64,000 nt of DNA, taken from Zygnema circumcarinatum (taxonomy: Eukaryota; Streptophyta; Zygnematophyceae; Zygnematales; Zygnemataceae). Shown in pieces: positions 23,901-35,800 of this stretch. How positions within the stretch are numbered: the first letter of the stretch is position 1; each line of letters opens with the position of its first letter. Under the pieces are notes generated by a model. The model saw only the letters and a list, made by a program, of their open reading frames with translations. It did no database searches and was not told the origin of the DNA. The DNA lies in contig CM074805.1 in the NCBI GenBank assembly GCA_037447605.1, forward strand, positions 3,175,970-3,239,969, written 5' to 3'. A program made the translations under genes and the position numbers.

Positions 23901-26892
23901 TCTCATGTTACAAGCAATTTCTTTGCCGGGCCCTCAGAACGTGCCAAGCCATTTGAAGCAAGCTCTGGCTGACTTTAGGGGGGCGCAAGTGAAGGTGAGC
24001 TTACGAGTGCAGATGCAGTGGGTGGTTCTTCGCACAGATATGAAGAGATGGAGAACAGTCTTTTCTCAGAATTTGCTTTGGAGACTCGAATGCTGGACAA
24101 GATTTGGATTGCACATAAGGAAGGACTCAGAAAACTTGAACTACAGGCATAGTTCTATAAATCAGTAATCTGATGTCACAAAATTATCTATATGTTGTAT
24201 GATGTGTGAGCAGACGGTGTCGTTTCTCACTTACCTCCTGAAGACTTATGCCGACTTCATTCGGCAACATGAAGAAAGTATCGCCAAGAGCATCGTTAAT
24301 CTACTCGTCACCTGTCCTGATATGGTCTCAATCCGCAGGGTATGTGTGTTATTCGTTATTTTCCTAGAGCATCATGAATAAATTGAGAACTATCTCAGGT
24401 ACATGTCCATAGATTATCAAACCTGTAGGCCAGGGCAAGTGAAGTTATATCTGGTTCACATGTTTTGGGCTATCTTGTCACGGCAGGAATACTCCCTTTT
24501 TTTCTCGAGACTTTGACTTTTTTTTAGGAAACTCGCGTAACCTGTCCCTCATTTCTCTTCTTGCCCCTCGTTATCCTTGTCCCAACATGCTTGCTCACCT
24601 TGGCTCAGGGCTGACGCTGACGCTAACGCTGTGGGAATTTAAGTGAAGCATGTATTGAAACTACATGTTAAACTTAGCACTGATGGAATGATAGCGTAGT
24701 AAGGAGGAGATGCCTAATTGATGTGTAAGACAGAAGGCAAGCATTGGAAGCCGGTAGCTTTAAGCTATAGGTAATCTACTTTGTGCTAAGTCGCACTAGG
24801 TAGTTTGTGTACGTTGAGAATAATTCGATGGGACAGTGGTAAGGTACTTGCGAGGTTTTATTCGACTCTGCAATACTTGTGCAGCTGCTGCATCATCCTT
24901 GCAGATTTCACCGATGCTTGGATAACCAGAATAGTCCCACACACGTGTCACTTTCTAATGAAGCACGGTTGTTGGTCTACAGGAATTACTGGTTGCGACA
25001 AGACATGTTCTAGCCACTGATTTCAAGCATGGATTCTATTCGCAAATAGACACGCTGCTCGATGAGAGGTGTGTGAAGTCTATGCAAACTCTGCCTACCT
25101 TATCGTTCTGTACTATATTCCTTTTTTAATAAAGCAATTTACTGTGTTTTCTACTGTGGGAGTTTGTGTGGCTTTTGTCGGTAAACGGGGAGAATTCAAT
25201 ATCTGATTTATTGGCCTGGTTTGTTTTGAGATAGAAGTAAGTCCGTAATTGTCTAGTAGCTCGTCTGTATGCTAATTGGTTGGCAGTTGGATCTGGCCCT
25301 CTAAGCTGAGTGAAGTTTTAAGCGAATGTGATGTGATCGATGCACTCTTTACTGATGAGAACAGCAGTTCTTATCTATCGCGAAGGGCTGTGAGGGTAAC
25401 CTACAAGGAACGAACGTCCCGTTAGAAAGCATATCCTAGGCCTGGCTTGGTTTCAATTGAGCGGTTTAAGTGGTATGGAAAGTATTGGTTTTCCTGAATA
25501 CCAGGACTTTTGGGGCCCAGGAATGCAGACAATGTGAGGTTGCTTATGTATGTTCCCTCGAGCTATCCGTACACTCTCTGACTTGTAAGCAGGGCATGAT
25601 GGCGCAGAGTGTTGGTGGGGTCTGGGCGGGCCTGCTACGAGTCCGTACGGCCGCTCGCGTACAGCCTGCTGGCGGAGCTCGTCCATCTCGTGCGGGCGGA
25701 GCTCAGCCTCCCACAGGTGCCCTTCTCTCTCTTGCATCACCCCACTTTTAAAGGGGCCTTCAAATTTGCTTCAAATTGGCTGAACTGAAACCATTACTGC
25801 TGGGAGTGTTATTGTTCGTTTGTTGCGCCTGATCTCCAAGTGCGTATTTCAAAGCCATGTTTGGTGATAAGACTGTCAGTTGTAAGTGCTGCTGGTACAT
25901 GCTGATAGACTTGTATCAGCACACAAGTTGAATCTCTGCTTAAGCTCAGGTGAAAGCTTCACATGGTCGCTCCTATTTATGTGTCAAGATGTACACAAAT
26001 GAACTCTTACGCACTAACACAAGAGCAGTGTTTCCTTTAATGAAGCCAAGTCTAGACTTTTGCAGTCACTGCCTACTTACAGTCAAGGATGTATGCGCTT
26101 TTTGACTCCCTCTATTGGTGGTGAAATCTGTTTGGCCCTGGCAACATATCTAAATCCATTGTTACCAACTTCAACCCTTCTCTAACTTCACTCCTTAACA
26201 TGGGGTTGCGTACAGCTTTCCAGAATTGTTTACATGTTCTCCCGCAACGTTCATGATGCTTCCCTTCCCATGAGTGTGCAAACAACTTGCGTGCGGCTCA
26301 TGCTCAATTTGGTGAGCTTCAATTGTCCGGCAGTTTAGAAAGCACTAGGAAAAAGGTCAAATAATTTGCACCGACACTTGTTGCGCTGTTGTCAATCTTG
26401 CTGTAATCTAATCTATCATGGTTCATCTTTGGGAATCGAAGCCTCTGCTTCAAATTTGAACTTCCATAAGTCGACTGTTTTTGAAGAGTTTTTTTTATAA
26501 CCAGAACATATTTTGACTAGGAGTATTGAACAAGGCTGGGCTTAAAAGCCTATCGTTTTACTGTTATATGGTTCTGGACTGCTCTATAAAAACGACTATG
26601 AGACAAGGCTAATTCCTTGGTTCTGAACCCAGTTCATCATGAAATGTTCATTCGACACACAGCCATGTCGATCGGGTAGCGTCAGACCCTGGGCATCTTG
26701 TAATAAGAGAGTCTAATTGTGTTATGATTATGTAGAATGTGGAATCGGAGTCACACTGACAAGCAGCCTACCTGTTCCTATTTCCCAATTCAGCTAAGGA
26801 AGGGGTCCACTAGCCGCTTTGTGTAGGTGGAGACCATATTCGCGAAGCGGCTCGGAGACCAGCTGGCGAGGGAAGAAGGCCGAGCGCTGCTC
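20954..26892 (+). other. TRA1: TRA1 exons 1-9 (N-terminal HEAT solenoid)
   Basis: Exons: 20954-21011, 22613-22749, 23049-23288, 23617-23994, 24214-24339, 24983-25068, 25608-25716, 26216-26311, 26827-26892. Landmarks are EVRDSIEIAHTSEYPNFL, EILNRLPHNEVLRP, LNPSTRSFKVVTECP, HEESIAKSIVNLLVTCP, RPLAYSLLAEL and FSRNVHD. Exon 1 is only 58 nt and is separated by a 1.6-kb intron. It was recognised because its 19 residues plus the split codon give exactly the spacing of the plant N-terminus. Confidence 0.9.
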
Positions 26893-29800
26893 GTATGTTC
26901 TCTACCCCGAATGTATCTTATATATCATATGTATCTTCTGAGTCTGTAAAACAGGTTACTTTAGCTTTTGAAATTGTTTGTGGTCAAAAAATAGTGAAAA
27001 CTGAATTTTCACAGTTACGTTCGTCACGAGTAAATAAATGGGTTTCGCTTCGCGCGAAGACAAAACAGCCAACTTACTTAGTTCGCACTTGTTTAAGAGC
27101 AGAAAGTATGTACAATTTGATTGACAAACTTGTAACACTTTTATGTTTTCATGATTTTGCTATACAAATTCAGGCCAATGCCATTCAACTCACAATCAAG
27201 CCAATTTTGTTACGCCTTTTCCCGGAAATACAGAATCACTTTGAGTTATTTGAAAACGCTCAAAGTGTTCAAATAATTTTGGTCACTTCTGCTCAAACTG
27301 AACAGGAGACTCGTCTATTGTGGACAGGTTTATATCAAAAGGAAGTCAAACAATATGTCTAATTTAGTTCTAAGAGACCATATGCGTCGATTACTTATGG
27401 CAAAATACGAGCTTCAACGTACACAGTATAAAGCTATTTGTGAGGATCGAAATCTTCCCAATACAGTACGCTATGAATATCGTGTGAAATTGTCTCAATT
27501 ACCCAGAAATAGTTCAAAAACACGAATAAGAANNNNNNNNNNAGCGCATAGTGCAGAGTGCATAGCGCCTGTCGCGAGCAAGCTCGCTAGGTTTTCCTGC
27601 GCTCGGTGAAACAAGCTACCGAAGGTCGCGCCACTCGCGAGCCAGCTCGCTCGGTTTTACCCTACGGTCGCCTGCTCCCTTCGGTCGCCCTTAGGTTGCT
27701 TGCTCTGCACTCTGCGCTACCTTCGGTAGCCTGTGACTTCGTCACGGCGCTACTTTCAGTAGCTTGTTCCACTGCGCTCGTGTCGCTCGCTGCGCTCGCT
27801 CGGTTTTACCCTACGGTCGCCTGCTCCGCCCTTCGGTCGCCTGTTCGCTTCGCTCACTGCGCTCGCTTTGCTCGCTTGCCTACGGCCCTTTGGTCGCCCT
27901 ACGGTCGCCTGTTCGCTCGCTTTCACTGCGCTCGACTTGCTCGCTGCGCTCGCTCGGTTTTACTGCGCTCGACTCGCGAGCAAGCTCGCTCGGTTTTACC
28001 CTACGGTCGCCTGTGACTTCGTCACCCTTCGGTCGCCTGTGACTTCGTCACCCTTTGGTCATCCTATCAGTCGGCTGTGACTTTGTCACCGTTCGTTCGG
28101 TTGTGTCACTGCGCTCCAATTGGTCGCCTGCCTACGTCCCATTAGTCGTATGTGATTTCTTTTTGGTCACGCTCATGTGTTTGCTTTGGTGACCCAGTCA
28201 GTCGCCAGGTTCTTTTGTCACTCGTGACAAAGCCACTAGCGACCTAGGTCGTAAGGAAGCAACCGGCTCCATTAGGTTAACTTCAACTTGTTTGAAAAGA
28301 GTACCGTTTTACTAAATCAACCAAACTCGTGGATCTTAGTCACTAAGCGTCAGCACTTTTCGTGCTACAGGTGAAAGTAAGAAGCATTGAATACAAACAC
28401 TCAATCTATGTTAAGTTTAAATAGACTTCGTTTTCATTACGAACACGTATTACGTCAAGATTTGTTATGTAAATACAATTATGCTAATATTTTCCAAATT
28501 CCGCAACTAAGCAAAATGCTAATAGTGGCACAAGTATCTTCTGAGTCTGTAAAACAGGTTACTTTAGCTTTTGAAATTGTTTGTGGGGCACGGAATGGGA
28601 CTGTGAAGCCTTTTGCTTTGCCTTTTTCTAACAACTGTAGCTCGCGATTACCTCTTGCGTTTTTTGTTTTTTGGCTTTTTTTTTATATCATGTACGGGTT
28701 GTAGACCATAATAGAATGTTCATCATCCGTGAGGACTGACTAGAGTTAGAAGCAGGAATGGCTTTTCTCTTGATAACTTGAAGTGATGCCAATGGTGGAG
28801 TCGTGCGGATGCCTGTTGGTGGAGCAGGGGAAAATTCTGGATGCTTTTGTGACCAAATTTAGCAGTCTCAAGAAGATTGTGCCCATGGTAAGTTCCCTGT
28901 TCGTCTGTCCAATTCATTTGCTTTCCTAGCTTTATTCGCTCCCTTTTGAAGCTCTTGGTCAGGTAGAGCAGGGTAAGAAGATTCGAACATGCTCTTTTTG
29001 TCTAGAAAGTCTATGCAGTTAATATTTTTATATACGAAGTGGAAGTGGATCAGGATTGACTATTTTTGCCCGCATTTCAAGCTTTCCAATTCAGTCTTGT
29101 CCTCTGGCCGAGCCTACAGCTTTCCTGTACGATTTCAAGAGATCCTGCTTGGACAGCTCTACGTTGGTTTAGAAATTGAGAATGCTGCCAAGTTCATGAT
29201 TATGTTTGCCAGAACCAATACTTCTCCATTTGTGTCCATACAGCAGTTGAAAGGTGGTGATTAGTTTTCCTACCTATGATTGAACAAGAGAAATTTTGAT
29301 TTTTGCCCTGGTCCAGTTATTGACGGAAGGGGACGAAGGCGAGTCTCGGCCTAGTCTGCGTTCTCGCCTGGAATCACCCGTGCAGGTCAGCTTTCAGTTT
29401 CTGCAGATACTGGGGCATATGCACTGCTTTAATCAAGGAAACTTTGAGCCAAGTATGCATTCTGTTCATAGAACCTGATGTTGATGTTCACTGGGTATTC
29501 AATCTTGAGAATCCGCAGAGCATAGAGCGATCTGCATGCCGAGGACTTAAGCAAGCTTATGGATATCTTAAGCTCACATTCTGAACCTGCTGCCTTTCAT
29601 ATTGTTTGCATTGAGTACAGTCCTCTCCGCTCGCTGACAGAATTGGTTGTTGACGGTGGGGACGTATGCATAATCTTTCTTCCACTTGTTTCTGATTGCC
29701 CGGGCTATTTTTTTCCTCTCATAGTTGCGATCGTCCGCAAGTGCAGAACCATAGTGGAAGTCTGACGATGAGTGATGTTGCCATTGTCTGAGCCGTAATC

Positions 29801-32800
29801 AGGCTGCGTTAAGTTTGCAACCACCAGTGGAACATGCCAAAGAGGTCAGCGACTGCAAGCAGCTCGTGAAGACCCTTATCATGGGTAGGCTGCATTCCCC
29901 TTTCATATGCCTACTGCAGGCCAATTTTTGCGTCATACTCAGCTCGCACCTTGTCTTCGTCCTTTCGGGAAGAAGGAACTCATCCAGACTGCCGGAATCC
30001 TTTATCTTCAAACAGCTCGCCAGGATTTTCGAAGCTATCTGCATCTCCAAATATCAGTGTTCTATTGAAAAGTAGAGCAGGTGTAACACAGCTGTTTGAG
30101 CTCTGTTCATGTTGTGCATGCGCACGTTTCTTCGAAAACTGCTTGGAGGCAAGCATTGTTGGAGACGGATGACATTGCAATAGCTACAAAATCTTGCAAA
30201 ACTGCAGTAACTTTGAAGTGATCTATTGACAAGCAAATGTTCAGCCTGTGGTTGACAGGGATGAAGACTTTGGTCTGGAGTATCACCAATTACAATAGTG
30301 TGGCTAAGGGTATGCGAGAGGATGAGGTATTCTTGAATCCCAGCACTCCGTAAGACTGAAAACAACGTCTGCATTTTTCGTTTGGTTAGAGCTCTACCTA
30401 TCAACCGAGTTGCTGGAATTGTCGGTCCAGAATTGTCGTTGCTTTGGGGAGGATTCCCTTGCATTTGTCTGAGTAACTGAATGCTATTTGCAGTGCTAAC
30501 TGAACGTGGCATACTTGCAGGTGTTGCTGGCATTAGGAGTCCCAAAGAGTGGCCTTCCCTGTCTCACATTGTTCCGAGAGAAGGATGAGAAAGAGGATAT
30601 GTTTGTCCACTTCGCCCACGTTTTTAGTGTGATGGAGCCTCGCAACTATATGGATGTTTTTTCTCTGACGATGCCATTCCTATTCCAGTGTCTTTTGTCC
30701 AATACAAATCTAGTCCAGGTGTGTGCATTTAATGCCTTTCTACCATTTGAAAACTGTTCGCGTGGAGTGGATCCACTGGTATAAGTCCTGTTCGGTTATC
30801 AAAAAATGGTTTCTCTCAGCAAACGGGGAAGTGCTAGTTTTTTCCCTGCTTCCGAGAAAAGTTTGCATCTTGCTGCTGTTAAAAGCAAGATAACCATGGT
30901 GGATGCAAAGCTTCAACTTACCCGCATCTGTTTCGCTTAACTTCTGCCGATTGAGGCCCCATCCCCCTGGGCATGCTATCGTATTGCTTTATGGTTTGGC
31001 AATGATGCAAGGGTTCAGGATGCACGAGGATGTGTATAAGCGAGATCGTACTTTTGTTTCTTTCAGATTTAAGCTGATACATGTATTGTTTAAAGTTAGA
31101 GATCTAAGATTTGTAGCTGGAGATTGTCCCGTTGGATTTTTTATAGGAATTCTTGTATATTCGTATAGTAACTCACTCGTCAATTGTCTTACCAAAAAGC
31201 TTATGTTTCATGCGTTTGTCACGTTTTGCGTGTTTTCCCTTTACGGATCTTGGAGAGTGAATCTTTGGTTGTTTCCAAGGACCTGGCTGAAGTCTCTCGG
31301 CTCATGCCAACTTTGTGAAGAGATTGTCTGGAAATTGCGAACCTCAAGAGTTCAACATTGAAAGCTGCAAATTTTGCAAAACGGTTCGTAAGTGGGAAAG
31401 AGTGTTCTTTTGCTCACAGCCCCCTCCAACATTTGGACTCAACTGCCCTCTCCTTTTCCTCCTTTGTGGTTACGTACTTGCAGATCTTGTCAGCCCTCCT
31501 GCAGAACCAGAAAATGTCGAAGTATTTTGCAGAAGTGCTGGCACAGTTCCTTGTCTCTTCCAAAATGGATGTTCTGAAGAACCACGACAAGCCACAAGCG
31601 CAGCTTGTTTTGCAATTATTTCGCCACCTATTTGGAGCCCTTATCAAGTATCCTGCAGAGTGTGAACGGGTCCTGCAACCTCACGTTGCCACCTTAATGG
31701 ATGCCTGCATGAAGGCGGCAACAGAGTTGGAGAAGCCTTTGGGTTACTTGCAGTTGCTGAGAACAATGTTCCGTGCTCTCGGCAATTCAAAATACGACTC
31801 TCTGTACAGAGAAATCATTCCCACATTGCAGCCGTGTCTCAATCTCTTGTTATCTCTTTTGGACGGTCCAACAGGCCAGGACATTCAGGACCTCCTTGTT
31901 GAGCTCTGCCTCATCCTCCCCTCTCGCCTTTCCTCACTTTTGCCTCATTTAAAGAGCCTAATGAAACCCTTAGTTTTGGCTCTCAAATCCTCAGAAGAAC
32001 TTGTAGTACTTGGTCTTAGGACTCTGGAATACTGGCTGGATAGCCTTACTCCTGAATTCTTGGAGCCCACCATGGCCTCAGTTCAAGCTGAGCTTCAGCT
32101 TACCCTCTGGACCCATCTGCGGCCCAAACCTTATCCTTATGGGCCCAAGGTGGCGGTGCTTCTGGGAAAGCTTGGGGGCCGGAATCGGCGTTTTCTAAAG
32201 GAGCCTTTGGAGTCGGAGTGTCGGGACAATCCTGAACACGGATTGCGATTGGTGCTCACATTCGAGCCGAATACAGGATTTTTGGTCCCCCTCGACCGAT
32301 TGGTTCACCTGGCGGAAAAAGCAGTAATGCAGCCTGTACGTTTCCTACTGGCTACTCGTCTTCTCAGTGCTGATAGAAGAAAATGGTGTGAATTGTTCGA
32401 ATATCGGCCTGATGAGAATGTGCTGATGTACCCTTTTCGTCGTTTGGTACACTAAACATGGCCAGAACGAACTGGTAAGTGTCTCATGTATTATATTTAC
32501 GAGTAGAAGGTGTCCAGACGACATTGGCTGCTTGCAGTTTTCGTTGTGTCAATGAGCTTCAACAAGAAAATGGCGTTGCGTGAACAAACGATGGAGCGTG
32601 GGATTGCAGGGTGCTATGGAGCTTCAATATCGCAGACAAGCCCTCAAATTCTTGCGAGTGTGCCTTGTAGCAGTGCTGAATTTGGGTGGGAACATAACAC
32701 CGCAGTTTAATGTAACACCAGGTCAGATTAGCACAGTATTGCTCTCCAATATCGACACAACGCGTCGTCAGCCGGAGCATGCAGCCAATCACAAGGTGTG

Positions 32801-35800
32801 CCCCGCTGCCTTAATTGGTGGAGCCACTCGATTTCATCGCAAAAGTGTGTTGATAAGTTGATGCAGTCGGCGCATGCCGAGTTTTGAGATTGAAACTGTA
32901 AAGATCGTCATTATCATCATCGTCACCATCACCATCATCAGTGCCTCCTCTGTCAATTTCTGCGGTGTTTTCCTCCATCGTGCTCTGTTAGTCCCAAAGC
33001 ATTTGTGCCTATGTCAGAGCATCATCTCTCTCTTTCCTGAGACAGCCTCGTTTTTGTTTTTCTCTCCCTTTTTTTTTTGCTTTTGTTTTTGGAGGGTGGT
33101 GGGGGGTGGGGGGGGGGGGGGGTGTGGGGGGTGGATGTGGGTCGGGGGTACAATACGCTGGTGTTAGAGTGATCTTGGAGTGAAGACAAAGACTCAATTA
33201 ATGGCAGAACGCAGTGTCTTCAAACTGCTGTTAATGGCAGTCATTTCTGCAAGCGCGGAGCCAGAGCTCACTGTAAGTCATTGCCTTCTGAACTTCAATT
33301 CTCAAACTGCAAAGCTATCATCTTGGAAATGATTTCCTGTTACTTTGAACGTGCCGTTAGCAGTTGCATAAACTCCTGGTTGGTGCAGTCTTTCGTACCA
33401 CTATTGTGAAGACTGACACGATTGACCCTCTGTAAACAGGAGGGCAGAGATGATTTCGTCATCAACATCTGTCGTCACTTTGCTATGCTTTTCCACATTG
33501 AAGCGAACGCCAACCAGCAGCTTCAAGCCACCGCTTCCGGATCGCCCCTTTCTGAGCGACCCCCTGCGGCTGCCCAGCCGGGAGCAGTGAGCTCTATTCG
33601 ATCGGGGGGGGCGAAGGAGAAGCATGCTCAACTGCCAAACTTGAAGATTCTTGACCCTCACATTTTTATGGATGCTTTGGTGGCCGTATTGGCGTCTGAA
33701 AACAGAGCACATGCCAAGGCAGCTATTGTTGGCCTGAATGCTTTTGCCGAAACCTTGCTGCTTCTTGCTAGGTCAAAGCATTCTGGAATTCCGACTACTC
33801 CCCGGGGTGTGGGCACACCTGGAACACCCATGATGGTTTCTAGCCCATCGCTGAACCCTGTTCTATCCCCTCCGCCGGGAGTGAGGGTTCCTGTGTTAGA
33901 GCAACTACTGCCTCGCCTGCTTCACTGCTGCTATGGCGGTACATGGCAGGCTCAAATGGGAGGAGTTATGGGACTCGGCGCTTTGGTGGGAAAAGCACCT
34001 GTGGACACGCTCTGCCTCTTTCAGGTCAGCAATTCGGCGATGACAGGATTGGAGTGTAAAAATAGCCAGCATGAATGTGTTCTTCCTTTTCATTTTCTCT
34101 TGTGCTCTCGTTTTCCTGAAGTTCGGGGAAAGGATCAGATTCCTACAGATTTTCTTGTGCAAGAGTATGTCCTTCATTTGATGTCATCTGTGTGAATTCA
34201 AGGGGACATCTTGTGGGCACCTTGTTGGAATCTATCATCATCGAACACTGCGTAAGCTAGAGGACCACGCCTCTCTTGTATGTTTTTTGAAGTCACGTTT
34301 ATCTCTGCAGGGATTTGTAAAACATGTAATGATAGATCTGCGTTAGCCCTTTATGTGCTTCGCTTGGATAATTGTTGTCTCCAGTGATTCGTTAGCTTTG
34401 TGGGAGTGGTCATGTTGCCATCCGTCTACGCTATAGGCACAATGGAACGCACGGCATACACATACTCACCCTGTTTAGTTGTCTTGTGCATATGAAAGAA
34501 GGATCGTTATTCACGAGTCTTGTTCATTTCTATGTCATTATCACCAAGAGCCTATGTCACAAGTGCACACTAAGTTGACATTTATTATTGCATATAGGCC
34601 AGATTTCAAAGTAATGCAATTCCTTTTACCAGATTTGATTGGCCTTGTTATCGACTTCGACCTTTATCCGTTTATTGCAATTTGCTTTGATCAACTGACA
34701 TATTAGCGCTTTTTGGACCATTGTTCCCTGAACCTTTCATGTTCTCTGAAAGATTTTCATTCGGCGATTCTACATTTTTTTCTAGCGTCACAACAATAGC
34801 ATCTAGGCCAAATCTTCTACTATCTCAGTTCGTTCACCCCTCCTTGTCAGACTTATTTTCTGACAACTTGTAGACTTCAGTAAAGTGGAAACTAGCTCAA
34901 CATGCATCTCAGTTCTGGACAGCATCATCTGTCTGTTGGAGCTTTTCACAGGTGAAGGCGGTTCGCGCTCTCCTATATGTGCTGAAAAGACTTCCTCCCC
35001 ATGCCAACAAAGAGCAGGAGGAGACAGCACAAGTCCTAACGCAGGTCCTACGAGTAGTGAACAATGTCGACCAGGCAGGAGATGACCAGCGGAAAGCATC
35101 TTTCCAGGGAGTGTTGGATGTGCTCGCCACTGAACTCTTCAACCCTGCTGCTCCGCAGACAGTGCGCCGGAATGTGCAGTCATGCCTTAGTCTCTTGGGT
35201 TCAAGGACAGGCAGTGAAGTGTCGGAACTTTTGGAGAAAGTGCATGGTCCACTCCTTCAACCCCTTGTCAGCCGTTCGCTCAGACTGCGTCCGATTGAAC
35301 ACCAGGTGCTTTGTTTACTACTTTTCGTCAATCTAGTCTGTAAGGGGAGCTTCGTCAGTGTTGTTGAAGAAAATGTCTACGCGAGTTTGTGGAATGAGAA
35401 CATGCCCATCTTACCTGTAGCGGTATTTTTGAGTCGTTGGAGTATTCCACCTGACGACGATGGCTTATTTGTTTCAGGTTGGCACGGTGATGGCGCTGAA
35501 CTATTGCTTATCACTACGCCCCCCATTGCTACGAATCACTCCTGAACTCATGCAGCTCCTTCAGGAAGCTCTGAGTTTGTCGGAGACAGATGAGAGCATG
35601 CTTCAGAGCAAGCACATGGCTGCAAAGCAGGCTGCCCTCCTCACCAAGCTCCGTACTGCTTGCATCGAACTGCTCTGCACAGCGATGGCATGGGCCGACC
35701 TGAAGCATCCCACTCATGCCGAATTGCGGTCGAGGGTGATAGCCATGTTCTTCAAGTCCCTCACATGCCGAACTCCAGAAATTGTGGCTGTGGCCAAAGA

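Larger units (their letters stand above)
26931..28586 (+). mobile_element. mitochondrial DNA insertion (NUMT) in TRA1 intron 9
   Basis: Intron 9 (26893-28827) contains organelle-type sequence: the 3' part of rpl5, rps14 up to a gap, GC-rich palindromic spacer, then the 5' part of rpl5. The ends share 53 identical bp (26931-26983 and 28534-28586), both lying inside rpl5. The piece therefore reads as a circle opened within rpl5 with a short terminal overlap. The gene pair and residue pattern are those of plant-type mitochondria. The 10-N gap means its true length is unknown. It is either a real nuclear insertion or a scaffold chimera. Confidence 0.8.

Noticed and set aside
27543-28260. CRISPR-like array
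   Set aside because: The repeats are short, overlapping, unequal in spacing and partly palindromic. There are no unique spacers of constant length, and the context is organelle spacer DNA.
26931-28586. rpl5 and rps14 as functional nuclear genes
   Set aside because: Each is incomplete here, with no targeting presequence, and they lie inside a TRA1 intron in permuted order.
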